64,000 nt of DNA from Graphiopsis chlorocephala. Taxonomy: Eukaryota; Ascomycota; Dothideomycetes; Cladosporiales; Cladosporiaceae. A program made the position numbers and the translations under genes. The DNA lies in contig JAIZZJ010000010.1 of the NCBI GenBank assembly GCA_022828445.1, forward strand, positions 310,001-374,000, given 5' to 3'. The notes beneath the pieces were generated by a model. That model did no database searches. It saw only the letters and a program-made list of their open reading frames with translations, and was not told where the DNA came from. Positions 11,001-20,552 of this stretch are shown in pieces (within the stretch, counting starts at the first letter, position 1; each line of letters opens with the position of its first letter).

Positions 11001-12179
11001 GTCTGCTTGCGCGGTCTCGCACGTCATGTTTGGTACGAAAGCATCAACGTCGACAGTGATGCAGAGTAGGCCAGCCCCACTCGGACGATCGATTGGCTGA
11101 AAGACCGTACTTCCTGCCATGTTTGCAGGATGCACGGCACCTTCTCTGAACGTGTTTAGGTAGGAAGGAATCGGATGCGCTGAGACGTTGTTGTAAAGTC
11201 TTCTTGAGTCTGGCCCACTTCGGTCCCAAGCATATGGTGCTCCAGGTATCGTATCCCAAAATGGCTGGCTATCGAATGCTGCGGTAATCGTTGTCAATTG
11301 TGGCTCGGTGACTTTCACTGGGGTGAGAACGAGCAGGCCAGTGGAAACAAGTACGACAGCTTTCAGCACTGCAAATCCTGCGATGGATGCAGCAACGGGA
11401 ATGTGGCGGTTACGGATCGCCCTGGCGAAGCTCGTGATCTGTAGAGGCGACAGATAGTCTAGTAGCATGCTGCGCTCAGCCGCTACAAAGCCTTTTTGTA
11501 GCTCGTACCATGGTTGAAGCGTCTTGCAATGGTATTCCACTTGCCGCCAGAGACTTAGTACTACGACAAGTATGGCGGTGGGGCCGTATGTCCAGGCGTA
11601 GTGATTTGTACCCAGGATTGTAGTAAACCCATTTTGCCGCTTGTTGGCGAACCAGAGGACGACCAGAGCAGCGGCAAGACTTGCGAACAAAGCGGAAAAC
11701 GCGACGAGTGTGTAGTTTCGCAGCCAGATAGGGCTCCAATACTGGCGCGAGAACTCATGGGGTGAGAGCTGTGTTTCATCGACAATGGAGCTTTGAGAAA
11801 GCTGGTTAACTTGCAGGCAGTGCTCATGTCCAGCAGTGGACGAAGTATCGACAGACTCAGACCACCCCGATTGTGCATTGACTTTTCCTTCGGAGGTCGT
11901 ACTTGCCATGCGAGAAGGCCCAGCGCTTATTACAAGGTCGGGAGTCATAACTTGGTTGTCGTGGTCGCCTCCGAGGTGATCGTCGTGGCCTGGAGATGTA
12001 AAACGTTGTTGAGCTGACTTCCTGCCTCGATTCTGGCGTGAGTCGTCACACAAACCAAAATTTGAAAGCAGGCCATCGAAAGAATCATCTTGGTCCAGCT
12101 GAACAGACAGAGGCCTATATGGAATTGCGACTAGTGACTGGTGCGCTTCGGACTGGATTAGTGGTCTTGCATCCTCCAT
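8028..12179 (-). CDS. Very large fungal membrane protein of the DUF3433 type
   Basis: One uninterrupted frame of 1,383 residues. The polar N-terminus (about 140 residues) is followed by repeating units of paired membrane helices, for example YTLVAFSALFASLAAALVVLWF, then AGFAVLKAVVLVSTGLLVL and later VMVAGFVIMIILTSSVMY. Long extracellular-type loops between them carry many NxS/T sites and cysteines. Short cytoplasmic motifs recur after the last helix of each half (PGLLATAAMILVSDPDLREL, then ASKMAFLAGSDLC), which indicates an internal duplication. This architecture matches fungal DUF3433 proteins, whose function is unknown. The length is at the upper end for the family. It sits head-to-tail with the GMC oxidoreductase gene on the same strand. 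Confidence 0.8.
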   Translation of the reverse strand: MEDARPLIQSEAHQSLVAIPYRPLSVQLDQDDSFDGLLSNFGLCDDSRQNRGRKSAQQRFTSPGHDDHLGGDHDNQVMTPDLVISAGPSRMASTTSEGKVNAQSGWSESVDTSSTAGHEHCLQVNQLSQSSIVDETQLSPHEFSRQYWSPIWLRNYTLVAFSALFASLAAALVVLWFANKRQNGFTTILGTNHYAWTYGPTAILVVVLSLWRQVEYHCKTLQPWYELQKGFVAAERSMLLDYLSPLQITSFARAIRNRHIPVAASIAGFAVLKAVVLVSTGLLVLTPVKVTEPQLTTITAAFDSQPFWDTIPGAPYAWDRSGPDSRRLYNNVSAHPIPSYLNTFREGAVHPANMAGSTVFQPIDRPSGAGLLCITVDVDAFVPNMTCETAQADLSLPSQYANPAAQLKSATCSEPGGHMLDNSYLLSCPECPDAISYNMWRVNCSQGPIADNSSTRSLRYVDEHSLDDMRFAILVSNLTLEQHNNTWGTTLTAVTPQATAAVICKADYTMYKSLVTQNLTSGTNQAITGMPMPHLSNLTGLMLGEIIHSALANSKYLKGDLKEPENIPIVSSIAPQVPFYNIMLQSMAGEQSIGRFLSAETLLSSAEQTLSGLAAHIIQESFLRPNMSQCNGTVLRSEERLEIGAASLWVMVAGFVIMIILTSSVMYTTSQNVVPRDPGLLATAAMILVSDPDLRELLTPCNAMRTEEVFDTLRNIKFGTPIGHNTFQITSTRSRSGEVFGEPKSKSKPWVPLPARYWAACLTLMIPIVAIVTIEVIYRVSKDEGGFRIDVGSEDRATFISRYLSALIVLLIATCYNSLDFTISSFAPYSSLRWGPVPADRSIDFRILGAIPPVALFRSVSGRHNGPSLSNVAGMIGSVLTIVASGLWVVNRNLAVEQKIEASLANSWDYEWRDSYASGDGGAGIILDQLQHGSAIMPDTIWDNVVLPHIENIRSTSGSPLIKSQGSTLMQNHTLLVKGLRPLLSCEAVGDEYISILPTRYMEALAPLPPNCHYGGPNGSNSYYNFSQALSDGYTGSLYDLRLAPAGNLDLYYNDGQPDNPVGCPSVGAVLVQSFKNSTIHDQVTILLCSQRIQQLTVNATYHGPSSPHPKISADPAPVVDERSAQNLTNGTTGFDAFAYRIQSYLEDNLTSFPESQLSSVDMFTRHLVYGLNGTALDNMIGKANQKNFIQAVQTLYAKYMCLVIDMRFRVPVSAETKADPQQDSGLVDGTSYSFSSRLHLNMASKLTIQVMLGTMFILGTCMYLLTDLRGTLPREPYTIASKMAFLAGSDLCAGEQSHLPPDALWKSQKELDKVLDGWLFSLGWWHQSGSSASEDGEATAYRSDSGPAGEKKQGSKRFGIDIGVPEQLGFRRTKWWTSKAKI

Positions 12180-12603
12180 TTTGATTGACTTGTCCAGGCC
12201 TTGATCTGATCAGACTTCACGGCGAGCGAATTATTGAGATTGCAGCTAGACATCCCAATATCGAAGCTGAAAGCAAGGCTGTCGCGGTCGGGGAAGATCC
12301 ACTCTTTATCAGGTGCGGACGCCTTGGACTCAGCCACGAAAGTTGAGGCGAGGTGCATGCAAGCGAAAGATGCAGCTCGGCTCGCTTGTTGGATGGAGGT
12401 TGCAAGACTGCATAAGTACTTAAGGCTATATGCGGCGAAGCAGAAATCTCTAAATTTAAGATATCTTTGCATAACAAGTACCAAATTGTTGATACGGCAG
12501 ACAATGTAACGTAACTATAGGATCTTGCTATCTATCAGCATGCTGTGGTTTACAAAAAATTTGCAGGAGTAGCCACACCCAAAGCGCATTACGACGTCGC
12601 TAC
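12180..12603. promoter_or_regulatory. Upstream region of the DUF3433-like gene
   Basis: About 420 bases between the GMC oxidoreductase stop and the DUF3433-like start, presumably holding that promoter. Short frames here lack codon structure and I see no motif. Confidence 0.4.
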
Positions 12604-14451
12604 TTAACAATCAATCTTTTGATCCTCCTTAATCATCTTCGCTGCCTTTTCTGCAATGCCATACAGCGATGAGCTCAAGTGCGCCGAAAGCTGAATCGGT
12701 AAGACACTAGCATCCACCGCTCGCACGTTCTCAATGCCGTAGACCTTCAGTCTGCTGTCCACAACACCTCCTAGTTCTTCCTTCATCATGCCCAGCGTAG
12801 CAATGTAGTGCCACACAGAAGTAAAGGTTTCTTTGACCCACTGCTCCCAAACATCATCCGTAGCGTTCTGCGGCACGACGTCAAAACCAGGGAACGTCTC
12901 GGCGCTGGTGAGCGAGGCGAGAGGCTCTGTCTGGAACAGTTCGCGCGATTGCTTGGTGGCTGCGAGCTGGACTTCGAGGTCAAATAGGTGGCCGAAGTAG
13001 GATGGTTCGATGAGAGGGTGGTCCCACGAGGAGTTCGAGGTAATGTGCACGTAGCCTCGGGCTAGGACAATGAGGTTCCAAAGATCGATGCCAACTTGGC
13101 CTGTGGCAGGTGAGGTGACGAAGAAGATTTCCGCTGCTCCAGCCTTGTCTTTCCAAAGGTTATTGACTTGCGCTTCGAGGATCTGATGGGTTGCTGTGGC
13201 GTTTGTGACGATGCCTGCGGTGGTGAGGTTTTGTGCGTATTCTGCAAGGTTTGACACGATAGACTTGTAAATGCTCGCACTGTCATTCTTGAACAACTGA
13301 TGGACGTCCGGAAAAGCAACTGCGTTTGGAGGTCCAGAGCCATCGAATTCGGTGCTGACCGGGTCAAACCAGAGAGTGTTCTTGGTCTGCTCTTGCATGT
13401 TCTTGCCAACGTTTGGAGAAGCGAGCTTCAGCGGAACACCTGCAGCTGCCAGGACCTCAGGATCACCCACGCCAGAAAGCTCGAGAAGCTGTGGGCTTTG
13501 CAACGAGCCCGCGGCGAGCAGTACTTCCCGCTCTGATTTCGCTGTGTAGACCTCGCATTCGCGGCATGCTTGGAAATTGACACCGTCGGCTACAATGCCA
13601 GTGCCATTGCGCCAGTTGATGGATGTCACACGGTGACCAGTGAGAATCAAGAAGTTGCTGCGTTCCTGTGTCTGATGTTTGGCGTAGACCGTAAACGGCG
13701 AGGAACGGTTCTGTGACTCGTTGGCTTCAAGCATATTTGGGATGATGGTCGCGCCGCTTGTCACACCAGCTGCGAAGTCCGCGACGATCTTAAGACCCTT
13801 CCAGACGAGGGTGGAAGCTTCCAAGGCGGGCTGTTGAATGCCTCCGAACATGCCGTATGGGAAGGAGACTTGGACAACTCCGTCACGGCCATGGAAACCG
13901 TCCGAGTATTGAGCGCCCTTCGCAACCTGTTTCGGAGTCGGGTCGTGGAATTCCTCGATGTGCAGCATGATCTCGTTCAAAGCATCAAAAGACCACGAGT
14001 CATCGCCTGTCAAGACTGGGAGTAGATCGTACTGTGTCTTGTCGCCTTTGGTCCAGCTAGCACCATTGAGGCTGCCACTTCCGCCAAGAGTCCTGCCAGC
14101 CACTAGAAGCAGACCGGTGTCGTTCTGCCACGATACTGGAGTCGATGTAAGGTTGTAGTCAAGGTCGGTTTCGAAGGCCTCTCCGTAAGTTCTGACGTCG
14201 TTCACACGTGGGTCCTCGTGGTCATCATCTCCACCCTCGATGACGAGGACAGAAATGTTTGGGTCTTCAGATAATCGGCTTGCGACGACCAGGCCTGTCA
14301 GACCTCCACCGCAGACGATATAATCGAATGTTTTGTTGGAGACCTGGTCGACATTGGTTGTGATTCCATGGGCGTTATCCGCTCGTGGTTGATGGGGCAG
14401 GGCTTCGGAGACCGCAGCCAAGAAGGTAACCAGGACAGTAGATGAATACAT
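12604..14451 (-). CDS. Secreted GMC-family FAD oxidoreductase
   Basis: Intronless, 615 residues. A signal peptide (MYSSTVLVTFLAAVSEA) precedes the ADP-binding region DYIVCGGGLTGLVVASRL and the VIEGG strand end, where E contacts the FAD ribose. AGRTLGGSGSLNGASW matches GMC signature 1, and AAGSLQSPQLLELSGVG matches signature 2. The C-terminal active site has HYIATLGM (first catalytic His) and a second His in SAHLSSSLYGIAEKAA, the arrangement seen in glucose-oxidase-like members. Several NxS/T sites fit secretion. The reaction is probably oxidation of an alcohol or sugar with peroxide release, or a secondary-metabolite alcohol. The gene opens the accessory zone with the methyltransferase and monooxygenase. 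Confidence 0.92.
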   Translation of the reverse strand: MYSSTVLVTFLAAVSEALPHQPRADNAHGITTNVDQVSNKTFDYIVCGGGLTGLVVASRLSEDPNISVLVIEGGDDDHEDPRVNDVRTYGEAFETDLDYNLTSTPVSWQNDTGLLLVAGRTLGGSGSLNGASWTKGDKTQYDLLPVLTGDDSWSFDALNEIMLHIEEFHDPTPKQVAKGAQYSDGFHGRDGVVQVSFPYGMFGGIQQPALEASTLVWKGLKIVADFAAGVTSGATIIPNMLEANESQNRSSPFTVYAKHQTQERSNFLILTGHRVTSINWRNGTGIVADGVNFQACRECEVYTAKSEREVLLAAGSLQSPQLLELSGVGDPEVLAAAGVPLKLASPNVGKNMQEQTKNTLWFDPVSTEFDGSGPPNAVAFPDVHQLFKNDSASIYKSIVSNLAEYAQNLTTAGIVTNATATHQILEAQVNNLWKDKAGAAEIFFVTSPATGQVGIDLWNLIVLARGYVHITSNSSWDHPLIEPSYFGHLFDLEVQLAATKQSRELFQTEPLASLTSAETFPGFDVVPQNATDDVWEQWVKETFTSVWHYIATLGMMKEELGGVVDSRLKVYGIENVRAVDASVLPIQLSAHLSSSLYGIAEKAAKMIKEDQKIDC

Positions 14452-15701
14452 ATTAGACGAGCGTGGAGTGGCTTTGGGAAGAAATGCGTTGTTGGTGGTG
14501 GCACTGACTGGACTCCGGACTGCCGCGTACTTTATATGTCATCACTGCAGACCTCGCTGTGTCGCCCGCCCGCAGTCACAAACACCCACCCTCTAAAGAT
14601 GTCGTACTCCAGATGGCTTGGCTTGCTCTCAACGGATCGATGTGGATGTGACCGAGACGTGTTCTCTATCAGTCGCGTATGCTTGGCAGGCAGCCGTCAC
14701 CATGTGCGAGATATCGCGGAGGTCCGTGTTGGAAGGCCTCAAGACACGTTTTGTCGGCATTGGTGCAGACCGGACGGAAGACCGTGGCAGTGCGATTTAG
14801 CATCAACGGTTCATCATTGCTGACCATCGGTCGAGTCGGCGTCTCTATTTGAAGGTTCAGTAGCAGCTTGGCAGGGCCAAAAGTAAGATAACAAGCTGCA
14901 CATGGCTGACTATGTTAGTTATTCGTCTCAAGCAATGAATGGCTGATATTTCAGGATCAAAGGCTCTATACGCAGGCTCTTAAGCACAATTTAATAGGCT
15001 CAAGATCAATTCAGCATTGTGGCGTTATGGTATAGATGAGACGCTTGAGGCGGGAGCGGCAGGATTTGGGCGGGCAGATCATCATGCGAAGCCTTGCCAA
15101 GTAGTAGGATCGTCTTGTCGAGGTGAAGGACCGATGTGAGCAGCAGAAATGCCATCATCACCGTCTTCACCCGATATTGACTCGGTCTCACTGTTTTTTG
15201 CGCAGGACAACTGACGTGTGCTGTTAATTCTATTGCTCTCGTTATCTTGCGGCCAGAAAGATGTGTCATCATATCATCCCCCTTTCTTAGCCATGGTAAT
15301 GCGAATTCGAGGAGCTCATTTGGCATTCGCAGACTGCACACTCTTAGTCATGAGGATGAGGGGACGGTGCGGTGAGGTTCAATGTATAGGATCGATCGTT
15401 GATAGAATGTAGAGGGCAATATGGAGGATTTTGATACTGCTGAACATCATATGCAAGTGTTAAGCTTTGCACAGCAGACGTCATCGGACCCCAAGCATCT
15501 GAACTCTAAATACGTACACTCAATTTGGCGGTTTCGCGCCCTCCAGACTGGTTGTCGCTGGACTAAAACAAGGATGGACACCTGTGCCGCAATCTTCTCC
15601 AGGTTCGGCAAGGCGACACAGAAGCCGCTCAGCCGAATTATATGTACCGAGCATTTCTAGAAAGGAAGATCACGACAAGACGCTCCCGAGATATACTTAT
15701 C
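14452..15701. other. Intergenic region without a recognised gene
   Basis: About 1.25 kb between the GMC oxidoreductase start and the end of the methyltransferase gene. Only short frames without motifs are present. It includes the GMC promoter. Confidence 0.5.
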
Positions 15702-16346
15702 TCACCTCTTCCTTGCCAGCACCCACAAGAATGAAGTATCGTTGTCCGGATCTGTGAGATCCTCGACATTGCCCTGGGCCCTGACTTGCTGATCCACGAT
15801 TGTGAAGCCGCACGACTTCACGATATTGAGGATTTGCTCGGTGCCGAAACTGCTGAAGTACATCTTTGTGCCGAGAAACAAAGGGTAGATGCCCTCTTCA
15901 GCATGAGACGAGTACGTGAAGAGCAGTAAGCCGTCCTTCCGAAGCCAATCGGATACGTTTTCGATGAGTGCTTTGTGCTGCTCGCGCGGCACATGGAAGA
16001 AGGAATAGAATGCGACCACGGCGTCGAATGTCTCGGAAGGAAAGTCGAGCTGGGTCATGTCTCCATGGATGAATTTTGCGAGCGGCGCATTTGCTTTGGC
16101 CAGTGCTATTTGTTCTTCGGAATAGTCGTTGGCGATGACTTCGGCGACGTGTTGCGTCAGCGCTTTGGTGACAGGGAGCCCAGCGCCGCAGCCCAGTTCA
16201 AGGACTTTGGAGCTCGTATATAGGTGTTCAAGGATCTGCTGTAGTTTCACATGGTGCGCAGTGGGTCGCTGCTGGATCCATGCTAAATAGTCCTCTGCGA
16301 TGACATTGTAGCCCGCCCGAACCAGCTCCTGTTGCAAAGTCGCCAT
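15702..16346 (-). CDS. SAM-dependent class I methyltransferase
   Basis: Intronless, 214 residues. Motif I VLELGCGAGLPVT, motif II VIANDYSEEQIALAKAN and motif III HGDMTQLDFP followed by FDAVVAFYSFFHVPREQH are all in place at about residues 48-130. This is a minimal small-molecule methyltransferase of the UbiE/methyltransf_25 type, soluble and without targeting sequence. The AFYSFFHV segment resembles fungal SAM methyltransferases next to biosynthetic genes. The substrate is unknown. It shares strand with the GMC and monooxygenase genes that flank it. Confidence 0.9.
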   Translation of the reverse strand: MATLQQELVRAGYNVIAEDYLAWIQQRPTAHHVKLQQILEHLYTSSKVLELGCGAGLPVTKALTQHVAEVIANDYSEEQIALAKANAPLAKFIHGDMTQLDFPSETFDAVVAFYSFFHVPREQHKALIENVSDWLRKDGLLLFTYSSHAEEGIYPLFLGTKMYFSSFGTEQILNIVKSCGFTIVDQQVRAQGNVEDLTDPDNDTSFLWVLARKR

Positions 16347-17592
16347 TTGCCTCAGCCGGCAGTGATGTGTAGTTAGAGCTTGTAGGAAAGAAGTAAAATC
16401 GGTGCGGCAGCAGTTGTGGAAACAATGTTGACAGATGTCAGGCTTTTGGACTGTGCAGCAAGTTCAAACAATGAACGACAATAGTCCGCCTCTATACAAA
16501 TACGAAAGCCGTTGCGAGACCGCCAAAATCGCTCAAGCTATCGCGACCGGCTACCACTTTCGGTCAGCGGTGTTGCCAAACGAAAACTCAAGATAAATAC
16601 TCATCTGTAGGTTATTGCCCGCGTTGAACACATATATGCGAATTTTCGCTCATGCATATGGTCGCAAATATATGTCTCAGGTAAAGACAACAAAATGTAC
16701 ACACACAGGGGAACAGATGTGCGCTATACCACAGCACGCAAGAAGTAGTAATGACACTGGAATAATGTACTCTAACATCTAACGAGATCATGCCATACCC
16801 TTACCCTATGCCAAGACGCTTATATGCGGTCCTCTATCCTGAGCCAAACCATTGCTGATTACAAACGACCAAATCATCGACACTCTCCAAATAATTCATA
16901 CATTTAGACCTGTTCTAATCTACCGCCAAAGGCCTTTTCTTTGCACCTCAGCCGACACGATGCAGTCAAACCACCAACCGCAATTTGAAGTCGTCAAGGC
17001 CGTTCCAAAATCGCAGACTCTGGTCGATGAGCTCGTGTCTCCTTCTCTCCCATTGTGATTTCTCTCGCGACGTGAGCTGAGCCTCAGTGCAAGAGGCTCA
17101 TTATACCTTTCCAGGTACCATACGCCGCTCGCCATGACGTAAGGAGTACTAAATACAAGATTTTGGCGACAGAAAAGAGAAACATCAACAGCGGTGGATG
17201 TCGCCCGATCGAGTTTGGCCGCTGAGCTAGCTAAGTAATCCTTCGGGCTGAGCCAGCCAAGGAGTCCTTCGCTTTCGCTCCGCGATCGCCCATTTGGTGT
17301 CATTGGAGTCGCTAAGTGAGGCCGTTCGAGCATGATCCGGATGTCTCTCACGTATGCGGCGAACTATCAATGATGTAGATTCGGTGTCATCCCAAGTTCA
17401 GTAACAGAGTGTCGGTCATGCGTGGCGTCTAAGACTCGAATCCCACCAATTCATTATCTTTCGGCTTGGCTGATATGTCGTGATTAGAGGTCAGAGCCAC
17501 CTTATATCGTACATTGATTATTTGTCAGTGCCTCAAGCCTGTTGCCCACAAGCTACAACAGCATCCTCGTTCACAGCCAATCACGCCGGGAG
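16347..17592. other. Intergenic region without a recognised gene
   Basis: About 1.25 kb. A short plus-strand frame beginning at 16960 would encode about 32 residues with no known motif, so I do not call it. A promoter for the methyltransferase gene should lie at the left end. Confidence 0.5.
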
Positions 17593-18920
17593 TTAAACGT
17601 TCCTCACATCACCCTTGAAATGATCAGCACCAGATCTCTTCTTAAAGAACAAGAATACCATCGTGACCAAATCCATGATAATACCTCTTACTCCCGGCGG
17701 CCTAGAGGTGACCATCTTGCTCATCTTCTCGGCAGCTTTGTAATGCTTCTCAATATCTGCCCGTCGCACAGATTCGTAGTCGGAGAATAGTTGCTCCACA
17801 GACCTCGATGCATTTCGACTGAGGACTCGCGCGATGAGAACCCCGTCTTCGATCGCGATGCCTGTGCTTTCGCCTTGGGGAGGCATCTGCGGATTATCTT
17901 GTCAATGGTTGTATAACGGCGGCTGTTCCCAGCTGGACCACTCACTGCATGTGCTGCATCTCCGAGCAAGAGGACTCGACCTTTGTGCCAACGTCCTTGT
18001 GGCGGTAGCTTGTAGATGGGATATATCTGCCACTTGTCGCACTTTGCGAAGAGCTCGTCAAGCCCGCTAACTCGGCCTTTTGTGTAGGCTTCCATCACTT
18101 CTTTTTTCACAGCTTCTTGATCCTCCCCAACGAGATGCCAGCCATCCCGGTTGACTGCGTCGTGCTCTGCCATCTTTCTTACGTGCGCGAAAAAGATGTC
18201 CTGACGTGTCGGCTCAAAGTAGGATGTGATGAGCGTGCCTCCCGTCGAGCTGAACGCCGCGGTGTCTCGCAAAGCCGATTGCCCATTTGGCATTGTGATC
18301 GGGGATGATGCTGCGGCTTTGGTCCGGTTCGCAACTCCTTCCGCCCAGCCCATCGCAACGCTACGGCCGGAGTACTCTTTCGCCCTCGTAGGCTCCACCC
18401 ACATACTGCGCGCAGCAGAGTTGATACCGTCGCAGCCCAGAAGAATATCGCAGTCGAGAGCCGATTGGTCTTCGAATTTGAGATGCACTTGATCGTTTAC
18501 TTCGGAGATTTCCGTCACTCGCTTTCCCCATTCGATTCGAACAGTTTTTGAATGTTCGCGCTCGATGGCGTCGTGCAAACTCCGCACCAGCTCGTAGCGT
18601 GCTGTGCGTCGTGCGCCGATACCTCCCCAGATATTTCCGAGGCGCCAGGCGAAGCGTAGAGAAATGGCATCCACACCAGTGATGAGCTCGATGGAGTTCT
18701 CCTTTAGTTGTTGGCTGGCTCCAAGGTAGTCGAGATAGCACATTGCTAGCGGTGTCATGTTGATGGTGCCGCCGATTGTTTGCAGTCTCGGGCGTGCCTC
18801 GACAAGAGTGATGTGGAGGGGAGAAAGTCCGGCAGTTAGAGTTGACATCTTTGATAGTGCGATGGCGGTGGATAGACCACAAGGGCCGGCGCCCAGAATC
18901 ACGATGTTCCTGATCGCCAT
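17593..18920 (-). CDS. FAD-dependent aromatic monooxygenase (salicylate-hydroxylase-like)
   Basis: Two exons: 18920-17946 and 17886-17593, 422 residues. The intron (17945-17887) is 59 bases with GTGAG and CGCAG ends. It splits the GDAAHA | MPPQGESTGIAIED segment, which is the conserved second FAD-binding motif, so the splice is certain. The N-terminus has the Rossmann motif ILGAGPCGLSTAIALS, and CDILLGCDGINSAAR is the DG motif. These three place it in class A flavoprotein monooxygenases, which hydroxylate phenolic or polyketide/terpenoid substrates using NAD(P)H. A hydrophobic C-terminal patch (IIMDLVTMVFLFF) could anchor it to a membrane. It lies close to the MFS relic and the methyltransferase. 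Confidence 0.93.
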
Positions 18921-19345
18921 TGTGTTGAGGTGAAGTCGTTTGCTGTGCTTTAGTAAGTTGACGAGTTAGTCAATATCTTGATGAACTATATTTTGGGGAC
19001 ACAAGCAAGAAGTATGAAATGTTGTCTTCGAGTAAATCTTTCGGAACCGGCCTCTAAGACCAACATGCGCCGTGACTACCATAGTCCTGGCCGGAGCGGA
19101 CGAGTATGAGCCCCGTAAAGCCACCACTCACGGTTCCGTATGGGGAATATGAAAAGCATTGTATCGCATACCGGCGTACTTTAAGCTCCGATGCTGCCGG
19201 CTCCTCAGCTCAGCCTTTGCGACCACTGTGGATTTAGCGATGCCAAGGTCAGGCACAGCCTCCTCCACAAGGGCCAACTCGCAGCGCCACACAAGACCAT
19301 GACACTTTCGGCCTCAGATACACACACAATGTTATCTGCTATAAT
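18921..19345. promoter_or_regulatory. Divergent upstream region
   Basis: About 425 bases between the monooxygenase start and the first recognisable part of the MFS relic. The missing 5' part of the transporter should be here but is too eroded to read. Confidence 0.4.
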
Positions 19346-20552
19346 GTTTGCAGAGCTATCCAGGACATTCGTCCAGTTCTCACGATTCCCAATGCCATCG
19401 CGATAATAGGCACACTGTACCCTGAGGAGAGTCTGAAGAAGAATATCGTGTTCAGGCTTTTTCGGTCGTTGGAGCCAGCTAAACTCGTGTTTGGTTCTCT
19501 GCTCGGTGCACAGTTCGGCCAGCTGTCATGGTGGCCATGGGCATTTTGGATAATGAGGCTTCTCTGTCTGGCTTTCGGTATCCTCGTTGTCTTTGCAGTT
19601 CCAGAGTCTGACTAAGTACGGCATAAAAACCCTACTTCTGAGGAGCTGAATCTGGTCGGTACACTCCTGAGTGTGTCCGTTCTGCTGCTCGTGAACATCG
19701 CTTGGGACCAGGCGTTCGTCGTGTCATGGGCTGAACCGTACAATGAAGTATGCCTTGGTATTGGCATATTGTTGCTGATAGCTTTTACGTGGTGGGAAAG
19801 GCGAGCGCGATACCCACTAGTACCAACCAAGTGCTTCACCATGGTGACCACACTGACCTTTGTTGTCATTTGCACCGGCTTCGCATCCTTTGGCATATGG
19901 GAGTACTAGTATTTCGAGTTCTCCCGTGAGCTGCGCGGATACAGCGCTCTCGCAGTTACAGCGCAACTCATTCCGATCATCCCGTCTGGAGCACTTGCTG
20001 CATTGTGCTCCGGGTACATTCTCAATCGCTTTGGCGCCAGCGCTATTTTGTTATACGCAATGCTGGCATTCTGCATCGGATCGGTATTGCTAGCCACTGC
20101 GCCTGTACAAGAAACTTATTGGGCTCGGACTTTCGTGTCGACGTTCATCGTGCCATGGGGGATAGTAAGTGAATACTGTCTCAGTCTTTGAGGTAATGCA
20201 GACAAGGCTGACTGGTCTCATCAGGACGCCAATTTCCTTCCATGCACTATCATAATTGCAAACCATTTTCCAAGAGAGCGTCAAGTTGCAGCCGCGTCCA
20301 TTGTGAACACGCTGGTGAACTATTCCATTTCCATCGGGCTCGGTAAGCATTCCCTGGAAATGAACACGTCCATCTGCTGACATGCCACAAGGTGTCGCTG
20401 GTACAGCCGAGCGCGACGTCAGTCCCAACACAATAGACACGCTACTCGGAGTGCGAGCTGCTCTTTACGTAGGTACCGGGTTTGCTGGATTGGGTGTTAT
20501 CATAGCCTTAGCATTCCATGTGGTGAATATTACTACAAAAGAGATTAACTAA
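19346..20552 (+). pseudogene. MFS drug-efflux-type transporter relic
   Basis: A transporter frame is readable from a CRAIQ-type helix start (near 19349) to a TAA at 20550. The pieces are IPNAIAIIGTLYPEE, FGSLLGAQFGQLSWWPWAFW and SGALAALCSGYILNRFGA, typical of the 14-helix DHA-type exporters near fungal clusters. Introns at 20165-20224 (60 bases) and 20343-20391 (49 bases) keep GT-AG ends and phase. Two in-frame stops break the coding part: TAA at 19613-19615 and TAG at 19907-19909. The N-terminal four to five helices are missing. Preserved splice sites alongside nonsense codons suggest fairly recent inactivation. It follows the monooxygenase gene divergently. Confidence 0.8.

Noticed and set aside
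15006..15341. Minus-strand frame of 111 residues in the gap after the GMC oxidoreductase
   Set aside because: No motif and no splice or codon support.
17425..17445. tRNA-like GACTCGAATCCCACC near 17430
   Set aside because: The T-loop consensus GGTTCGA is not met and no paired acceptor or D-arm is found. No tRNA is convincing anywhere in the window.
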